From CAYLJJ01 sp964384025 (GTDB lineage Bacteria; Myxococcota_A; Bradymonadia; UBA7976; UBA1532), in NCBI GenBank assembly GCA_964384025.1, contig CAYLJJ010000143.1, positions 1 through 11,757 on the forward strand: a stretch of 11,757 bases of DNA, in the 5' to 3' direction. The notes beneath the pieces are model-generated. The model did no database searches, was not told the origin of the DNA, and saw only the letters and a list, made by a program, of their open reading frames with translations. Every line of letters starts with the position of its first letter. The stretch's first letter is position 1. This document shows positions 7,395 to 11,757 of this stretch, piece by piece. The translations under genes and the position numbers were made by a program.

Positions 7395-7681
7395 GGCTCT
7401 CCCGCTGTCCTGTATGTCGAGCCCGTTTGAGAGGAGATGAGGAGATCGAGTCACCCTGTCGGCGCTGTGGTAACGATCTCAGCTTGCTGCGCAGGGTCGA
7501 GCGCCAAGCAGAGCGAGCCCAAGGAGAAGCTCGACAGGCTCTGAAGATTGGAGAGCTGAAGAGGGCTCTTAAGGCTGCCCTCAGGGCCAGAACCCTGGTG
7601 CGCTCTCCTGAGACCAAGCAGACCCTCTCCGTAGTGATTCAGCTCCTCAAAGAGCGCTACGACTCTCCCTCCCCGAGATAG
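7391..7681 (+). CDS. Small zinc-ribbon protein of the Hsp70 operon
   Basis: A 96-aa protein with CPVC (6-9) and CRRC (23-26), a four-cysteine zinc-ribbon likely to bind one zinc. It is followed by a basic helical region (about 30-90) in which ALKIGELKRALKAALRARTL resembles one TPR-like helix pair. The ATG overlaps the Hsp70 stop as ATGA, so it is very likely translated by coupling with Hsp70 and is the last gene of the operon. It has no signal peptide and should be cytoplasmic. Its role is unknown. Because the J-like protein lacks the zinc-finger substrate module of DnaJ, this protein could supply a similar function in trans, which is a guess. Its last 25 bases overlap the end of the convergent 44-aa gene. 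Confidence 0.75.
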   Translation: MRLSRCPVCRARLRGDEEIESPCRRCGNDLSLLRRVERQAERAQGEARQALKIGELKRALKAALRARTLVRSPETKQTLSVVIQLLKERYDSPSPR

Positions 7682-7791
7682 TGATCTTGCCCCTCTTTGA
7701 TGCCTCGTAAGCGACCCAGGATAAAGCCAATGACCCCCCCAATGAGAAAGATGGCAGGGATATAGAGAAGATGGCTGTTGATCACGTTCAT
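7657..7791 (-). CDS. 44-aa single-span membrane protein ending the ccm operon
   Basis: The short frame reads MNVINSHLLYIPAIFLIGG and continues VIGFILGRLRGIKEGQDHY to a TAG at 7657-7659. It has one hydrophobic span (about residues 8-26) followed by a basic then acidic cytosolic-type tail. Its ATG overlaps the TGA of the CcmD-like gene as ATGA, the junction seen repeatedly in this operon, which is the main reason to believe it is real. No known cytochrome c maturation component matches it by eye; it might be a small subunit stabilising CcmC/CcmD, or unrelated to haem. The 3' end overlaps the convergent zinc-ribbon gene by 25 bases. A run of seven C on the plus strand encodes part of its Gly-Gly-Val. 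Confidence 0.6.
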   Translation of the reverse strand: MNVINSHLLYIPAIFLIGGVIGFILGRLRGIKEGQDHYLGEGES

Positions 7792-8009
7792 CGCTCCTCC
7801 AGCTCTTGAACACGGGCCTTTAAGCTTTCAAGGCTCCGTTCGCTCTCCTTGAGGCGGCGCCAAGTGCTTCTGATAAAGAGAAAGCTAAAGAGCCAGATGA
7901 GGCCATAGGCGATCCAGAGGTGGCGATAGCGCATCGTCTCAAGTTCAGATGATTGTAGAGCCAGCGCCAAGCTCGGCCAGGATATGAGCGCGAGGATGAG
8001 CCTTGACAT
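7788..8009 (-). CDS. ccmD: CcmD-like small membrane protein
   Basis: CcmD binds CcmC and is needed for release of holo-CcmE from the CcmABCD complex. The 73-aa protein (ATG at 8009) has a first hydrophobic segment that could be a signal peptide (about 3-18), then MRYRHLWIAYGLIWLFSFLF, the aromatic-plus-WIAYG pattern of CcmD with its single span. A charged coiled-coil follows (about 51-72, ESERSLESLKARVQELEE). It directly follows ccmC, as expected. The start may instead be a TTG at 8012, which would overlap the ccmC stop as TTGA; the ATG gives TGATG. It is longer at both ends than many proteobacterial CcmD proteins. Identity rests on size, position and the WIAYG motif. Confidence 0.7.
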   Translation of the reverse strand: MSRLILALISWPSLALALQSSELETMRYRHLWIAYGLIWLFSFLFIRSTWRRLKESERSLESLKARVQELEER

Positions 8010-8683
8010 CAATACTTCTCCAGGCGTGAGAGCTGTTTGCGGAGACCCCTGAGCTGCGCCTCCATACGCAGAGCGCGGTAGCGCGGGATCAGCAATAGCA
8101 GGAAGAGGAGGAGGAGGGCAAAGAGGCTAAAGAACAGAGTGTGCTGCATCTCAGGGCTCAGGCCTCTCTCAACCACCCCATCTGGATGATCTCCCCGCCA
8201 CAGCTTTACAGCGATATGCACAAAGATGATGTTGGGCGCCCCAAAGATCGCCATCACCGCCCCAAAGCGCCTGATCCCCTCCTCTTGCCCTCCATAGGCC
8301 CTTAGAACTCGATAGGCGGCGAAGATCAGCACCAGGAGCGCCATGCTGGTGAGTCGAGGTTCCCACTTCCACCAGACCCCCCAGGAGGCTCGCGCCCAGA
8401 GTGGCCCTGTGGTCAAAACGATCGCCCCAAAGAGGAGCCCGACTTCGGCGCTGGCCTGAGCTAAAGCATCTGCCTTGGGGCTGCGATCCCAGAGGTAACG
8501 CAGGCTCCCTAAAAAGCAGAGGATAAAGCCCAGGTAGCAGAGGGCTGCTGAGGGCACATGGAAATAGAAGATCTTCTGAACCACACCCATGGTGGACTCT
8601 ATAGGTGCATAGAGGAAGACCAGGGCCTGCGCGGTGATCAGGGCCAAGGTGGCCAGCAGTGTGGCGGCAGAGAAGAGGCTCAT
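8009..8683 (-). CDS. ccmC: Haem handling protein CcmC
   Basis: CcmC presents haem to CcmE on the periplasmic face of the inner membrane. The 224-aa protein has about six hydrophobic spans and the diagnostic tryptophan-rich WGVWWKWEPRLTS (101-113), equivalent to WGxWWxWDxRLTS. The two conserved histidines that ligate haem in the family have good candidates in FHVPSA (His42) and VHIAVKLW (His156). The Asp usual in the WWD motif is Glu here, a mild change. A basic, coiled C-terminal tail extends past the last span. Its ATG overlaps the ccmB stop as ATGA. Confidence 0.93.
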   Translation of the reverse strand: MSLFSAATLLATLALITAQALVFLYAPIESTMGVVQKIFYFHVPSAALCYLGFILCFLGSLRYLWDRSPKADALAQASAEVGLLFGAIVLTTGPLWARASWGVWWKWEPRLTSMALLVLIFAAYRVLRAYGGQEEGIRRFGAVMAIFGAPNIIFVHIAVKLWRGDHPDGVVERGLSPEMQHTLFFSLFALLLLFLLLLIPRYRALRMEAQLRGLRKQLSRLEKY

Positions 8684-9360
8684 TCACTCACCATCCTTGA
8701 GAAGAGCAGGAGCCCACCCACACCATAGACCCAGTCAAAGGCCAGTATGAGCTGAATCCAGGGCCAGGGATCTGTCCCCACGCTGGTGCCCAAGATCACG
8801 CTGGCTCCCTGAGCCCCCGAGATGAGGATCGGGGAGATCAAGGGGAAGACCACCATCGGGAGGAGGACCTCGGCGAAGCGGGCGTTGACCGCCATCACCG
8901 CCATCGGGGTGCCCACGAGCACAAAACCTAAGGCGCCCAGACCAAAAATCAGGAGGAGCTGAGCCGCCTCCACGCCGCTGATCTCTATATGCAGCATGAT
9001 GATCAGGATGGGGGCCACCAGGAGCATCACCAGGGAGATCAGCAGCAAGTTGCCCAGGATCTTAGAGAGGAGCAGAGCTGCGGGAGGGGTGGGAGAGAGG
9101 ATCAATGCGGAGAAGGCGTCATACTCCGCCTCACGGGCGAAGGTGCGACCGATGCCCAAGGAGCCAGTAAAGAGCAGAGCGATCCAGAGGGCGGCAGGAA
9201 GCAGCCCGCGGTTGATCTCGGGATCATTGATGAAGCCATAGGCCAGGACCATGGTGAGTACAGCGCCAAAGAGCAGCATGGTAGCCAGCAGCTCCTTAGA
9301 GCGCAGCTCGATCCGCAGGTCCTTGAGCAGGAGTAGACCTAAGACCTTTAGAAGCTTCAT
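8680..9360 (-). CDS. ccmB: CcmB, membrane subunit of the Ccm ABC transporter
   Basis: CcmB pairs with the CcmA ATPase in the complex that releases holo-CcmE. The 226-aa protein has about six transmembrane segments and family hallmarks: an N-terminal LLLKDLRIELRSKE, then LFTGSLGIGRTFAREAEYDA (63-82, compare the RxFxxE...G region of CcmB) and a following TPPAALLLSKILGN coupling-helix region. Length matches the usual 220-230 aa. Its start overlaps the ccmA stop and its stop overlaps the ccmC start, both as ATGA. Confidence 0.92.
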   Translation of the reverse strand: MKLLKVLGLLLLKDLRIELRSKELLATMLLFGAVLTMVLAYGFINDPEINRGLLPAALWIALLFTGSLGIGRTFAREAEYDAFSALILSPTPPAALLLSKILGNLLLISLVMLLVAPILIIMLHIEISGVEAAQLLLIFGLGALGFVLVGTPMAVMAVNARFAEVLLPMVVFPLISPILISGAQGASVILGTSVGTDPWPWIQLILAFDWVYGVGGLLLFSRMVSE

Positions 9361-10055
9361 CGGCGCTCCTCCAGCAGCCGTTGATACTGCTGGGGCAGGT
9401 CCGCCTCAAGGGGGCCTTGGTAGCGATGGCGGCCGCGTCGAAGGATCAGCGCCTCCTCAGCGCAGCGCGCCGCAGCCTTGAGATCATGGGTCGCCAAGAG
9501 CACGATACCGCCCGCCTGAGCGCGCTCCTGAATCAGGGAGAGGGCGATCTCCACTCCCGCCTGATCCAGACCGCTGAGGGGCTCATCCAGCAGAAGAAGT
9601 TGAGGGCGATTGAGGAGAGCGCGAGCCAGAGAGAGGCGCTGAACCATCCCTCGGCTAAAGCCCTCTACGGGGCGATCTCCATCCCGCCTTAGGTTCAGGC
9701 GCTCCAGCAGCCTCTCTCCATATTGAAGATCTGGCGAACTATAGAGGCCTTGAAAGAAGCGCAGGTTCTCTCGAGCGCTGAGGGCTCCATAGAGCATACT
9801 GCGATGCCCCAGGTAGCCGATTTGAGCTCTCAGCTTGGCGTCTGGGCGCGTCGCGCGCTGCCCAAAATAGATCTCTCCTTCGCTGGGGCGCAGCAGACCA
9901 GTGAGCAGGGCGATGAGGGTCGATTTTCCCGCGCCGTTGGGACCCAGAAGGGCCGTGATCTTGCCTGCAGAGAACTCAGCGTTAAGCTCGATGAGGGCGT
10001 AGTCATCCCCATAAGTCCTGGAGAGCCCCTCGACTCTGAGATGTTGAAAACTCAA
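9357..10055 (-). CDS. ccmA: CcmA, ATPase subunit of the Ccm ABC transporter
   Basis: A 232-aa ABC ATPase that powers the CcmABCD step of cytochrome c maturation. Motifs in order: Walker A GPNGAGKST (38-46), a Q-loop region reading GYLGHRSMLYG with His-Arg where E. coli CcmA has His-Gln, signature FSRGMVQRLSLARAL (133-147), Walker B LLLLDEP (153-159), D-loop SGLD (161-164) and switch His190 in ATHD. The start codon is TTG, overlapping the stop of the upstream 353-aa gene as TTGA; no ATG lies near the start of the conserved domain. Identification as CcmA rather than another ABC ATPase rests on the ccmB and ccmC neighbours. Confidence 0.92.
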   Translation of the reverse strand: MSFQHLRVEGLSRTYGDDYALIELNAEFSAGKITALLGPNGAGKSTLIALLTGLLRPSEGEIYFGQRATRPDAKLRAQIGYLGHRSMLYGALSARENLRFFQGLYSSPDLQYGERLLERLNLRRDGDRPVEGFSRGMVQRLSLARALLNRPQLLLLDEPLSGLDQAGVEIALSLIQERAQAGGIVLLATHDLKAAARCAEEALILRRGRHRYQGPLEADLPQQYQRLLEERR

Positions 10056-11113
10056 GCCTTTTCCTGAGCATCAAGGATTCGATAGAGGCTCGCGAGGCGA
10101 GCCCTGAGGGCTTCACTCTCCCGCTGATAGCGGGCCTCACTCAGGCGACCCTTCTTGCGAACAGCGCGGAGGCGCTGGAGGGCCTTGAGGAGCCGCATCT
10201 TCTCTGCCTGTAGGCGCTGGAGAGAGGGGGCTGCGCTCCGAGAGGGGGCTTTTAGAGCGAAGAAAAGAGAGAGCGCACCCAGGAGAGCCAGAAATAGGGC
10301 GATCCAGAGCCCCTCTCGCTGATCTGTCGGCAGGCCCCTGAGGGTGAAGCGCAGCGCCTCACCTGGAGCCAGGGGTTTCTCTCCGATGCGCAGAATAGAC
10401 CAGCGATCATCGTGATTATCCAGTGTCCCCAGGCCCTCGTGAGTGTCCAGCCTCAGGGACAGGCTTCGGTCCTTGGGGGTGACGATGGTGGCCCCTCGCT
10501 GCTTGATGGGGAAGCGCTGACTCCACTCCAAGCTTTTGGCCTTATAGGGCAGGCGATATCTGATCTTGATCGGCTCTACTCGGCCAGGAAGCAGGGGGCT
10601 TCTCCAGGTCAGCTGCTTTGACTGGAGCTGAAACCGAGGATCCGCCTGGGTTTCCGTAGAGAGATCCTTGGCTCCCTCAGGACAGGGGAGGATCAGCGCC
10701 TCTCCAGGGAGCACCGCGGCGCTCCCCGTGTTCCTGAGCAGCAGCTCTTGATAGACGACGAGGCCCTCCTCCTCGGCATAGATCTGGATCAGGCGATGGT
10801 CCAACTCCAGATGTTCTAGAGAGTCGCTGACATGGGGGACTTGGACCTCGATAAGCCCCTCGGGGGGGAGGTTCTGAACGCTGAAGGGGAAGCGGATCCC
10901 CTCATGAAAGACCTGCAGTTGGTAGGCACTGGCTTCAGGGGCCTGGGGGAAGTGAGCCCTCCCCTCTGCGTCGGTGACCGCCTTCTGAGGGGGAGCGCCC
11001 TGAGCGTGCAGCTCTACGGCCAGCTTAGGGATGCCTCCCTCAGCGCCCACCGGGCTGACAGAAACTTGGATAGGGCGAGGGGCCAGGAGGAGCATCAAAA
11101 AGAACAGATTCAT
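10052..11113 (-). CDS. Signal peptide, beta-domain, single-span protein within ccm operon
   Basis: A 353-aa protein not recognised as a named Ccm component. It has an N-terminal signal peptide (1-11) and a region at about 15-95 resembling a carboxypeptidase-regulatory or Ig-like beta-sandwich (AVTDAEGRAHFPQ). A second beta-rich region spans about 100-262, one transmembrane segment lies at 268-288, and a basic cytosolic coiled-coil covers about 297-348 (RLRAVRKKGRLSEARYQRES). The predicted topology is periplasmic N-terminus and cytoplasmic C-terminus. The coiled-coil resembles that of the adjacent CcmI-like protein and of CcmI family proteins in the pattern L..L......G.LSE..Y......L...L. It overlaps its neighbours by 4 bases each side (ATGA upstream, TTGA to ccmA), so it is fully embedded in the operon. 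A role in apocytochrome handling is possible but unproven. Confidence 0.7.
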   Translation of the reverse strand: MNLFFLMLLLAPRPIQVSVSPVGAEGGIPKLAVELHAQGAPPQKAVTDAEGRAHFPQAPEASAYQLQVFHEGIRFPFSVQNLPPEGLIEVQVPHVSDSLEHLELDHRLIQIYAEEEGLVVYQELLLRNTGSAAVLPGEALILPCPEGAKDLSTETQADPRFQLQSKQLTWRSPLLPGRVEPIKIRYRLPYKAKSLEWSQRFPIKQRGATIVTPKDRSLSLRLDTHEGLGTLDNHDDRWSILRIGEKPLAPGEALRFTLRGLPTDQREGLWIALFLALLGALSLFFALKAPSRSAAPSLQRLQAEKMRLLKALQRLRAVRKKGRLSEARYQRESEALRARLASLYRILDAQEKA

Positions 11114-11435
11114 AGGAGTTTCAGCTCCGCTTCAATACGCTCTTGATAGGGTTCGATATGCTCATCAATCTGCTCCAGGAGGCTGATCGCTTCCGCCTCA
11201 TAGCGATGGCGAAGCTGCTTCATCTCCTCAGGCTCGATCTTCTGGAGCCCCGCCTCAAACTCCAACTCCTTAAGCTCCTTCACCAGACGATCTCGGCGAC
11301 GCAAGAGGGGCATAAACTCAGCCTCAAGCTGCGACCACTCCTGTTCGTTGAGGACAGCCTCGCTCAGGAGCGGCGTCACTGCTCGGTAGAGCGCCCAGAG
11401 GGACCACAGCCCCACCGCTAAAGCCAGATAGAGGA

Positions 11436-11439
<4 letters not shown>
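11110..11439 (-). CDS. CcmI-like membrane-anchored coiled-coil protein
   Basis: A 109-aa protein with one N-terminal membrane span (2-22) followed by a long charged helix. The segment RDRLVKELKELEFEAGLQKI (49-68) and the EEMKQLRHRYEAEA after it match the CcmI/CycH N-terminal pattern (RELELDxxxGKLSEEDYxxLRxxLE). Full-length CcmI has additional TPRs that bind apocytochrome c; they are absent here, as in many short deltaproteobacterial versions annotated simply as c-type cytochrome biogenesis proteins. The position directly after ccmF, with an ATGA overlap, supports a role with CcmF in haem ligation. A generic coiled-coil membrane protein is the alternative. Confidence 0.6.

Positions 11440-11757
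<318 letters not shown>

Noticed and set aside
8169..8687. A 172-codon minus-strand frame overlapping ccmC
   Set aside because: It is an out-of-frame shadow of ccmC, which has clear family motifs and matching operon junctions.
8989..10067. Several plus-strand frames opposite ccmB and ccmA
   Set aside because: Their Gln/Glu/Asp/Gly-rich translations are complements of membrane and ATPase codons and show no domain or start signal.

Overview
The window looks like chromosomal DNA from a Gram-negative bacterium, most likely a deltaproteobacterium in the old broad sense (for example Myxococcota). The support is a cytochrome c maturation (system I, Ccm) operon, a periplasmic lytic transglycosylase, and a GrpE-like/Hsp70 gene pair resembling the Myxococcus grpS-sglK arrangement. 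The taxonomic call is an inference from gene content. Base composition is moderate, about 55-60% G+C in most genes, with abrupt AT-rich patches. The right end is a run of about 50 G that cuts ccmF, so the window ends at a draft-assembly contig edge.

Layout. Bases 1-181 are AT-rich with no recognised gene. On the minus strand, 182-2509 encodes an exported TPR-rich lytic transglycosylase. A 93-base divergent gap (2510-2602) separates it from a plus-strand operon at 2603-7681. That operon encodes a large TPR-like protein, a miniature J-domain protein with Pro in place of the catalytic His of HPD, a divergent GrpE, an Hsp70 with intact ATPase motifs but an altered substrate-binding domain and a shortened lid, and a small CxxC...CxxC zinc-ribbon protein. 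The last four genes overlap one another.

From the right edge a minus-strand Ccm operon runs toward it (11708 down to 7657): ccmF (3' end only), a CcmI-like membrane coiled-coil protein, a 353-aa secreted/membrane-anchored protein of unknown role, ccmA, ccmB, ccmC, a CcmD-like protein, and a 44-aa single-span membrane protein. Every junction in this string overlaps by 1-4 bases (ATGA, TTGA or TGATG). The two operons converge and their last genes overlap tail-to-tail by 25 bp.

How the genes work together. CcmA and CcmB form the ABC transporter part, CcmC and CcmD handle haem delivery toward CcmE, and CcmF with a CcmI-like partner forms part of the haem ligation machinery. CcmE, CcmG and CcmH are not in the window. 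The plus-strand operon looks like a dedicated Hsp70 machine with its own exchange factor, a non-canonical J partner and two accessory proteins (TPR and zinc ribbon). It is the best candidate here for a little-described system, though its substrate cannot be read from sequence.
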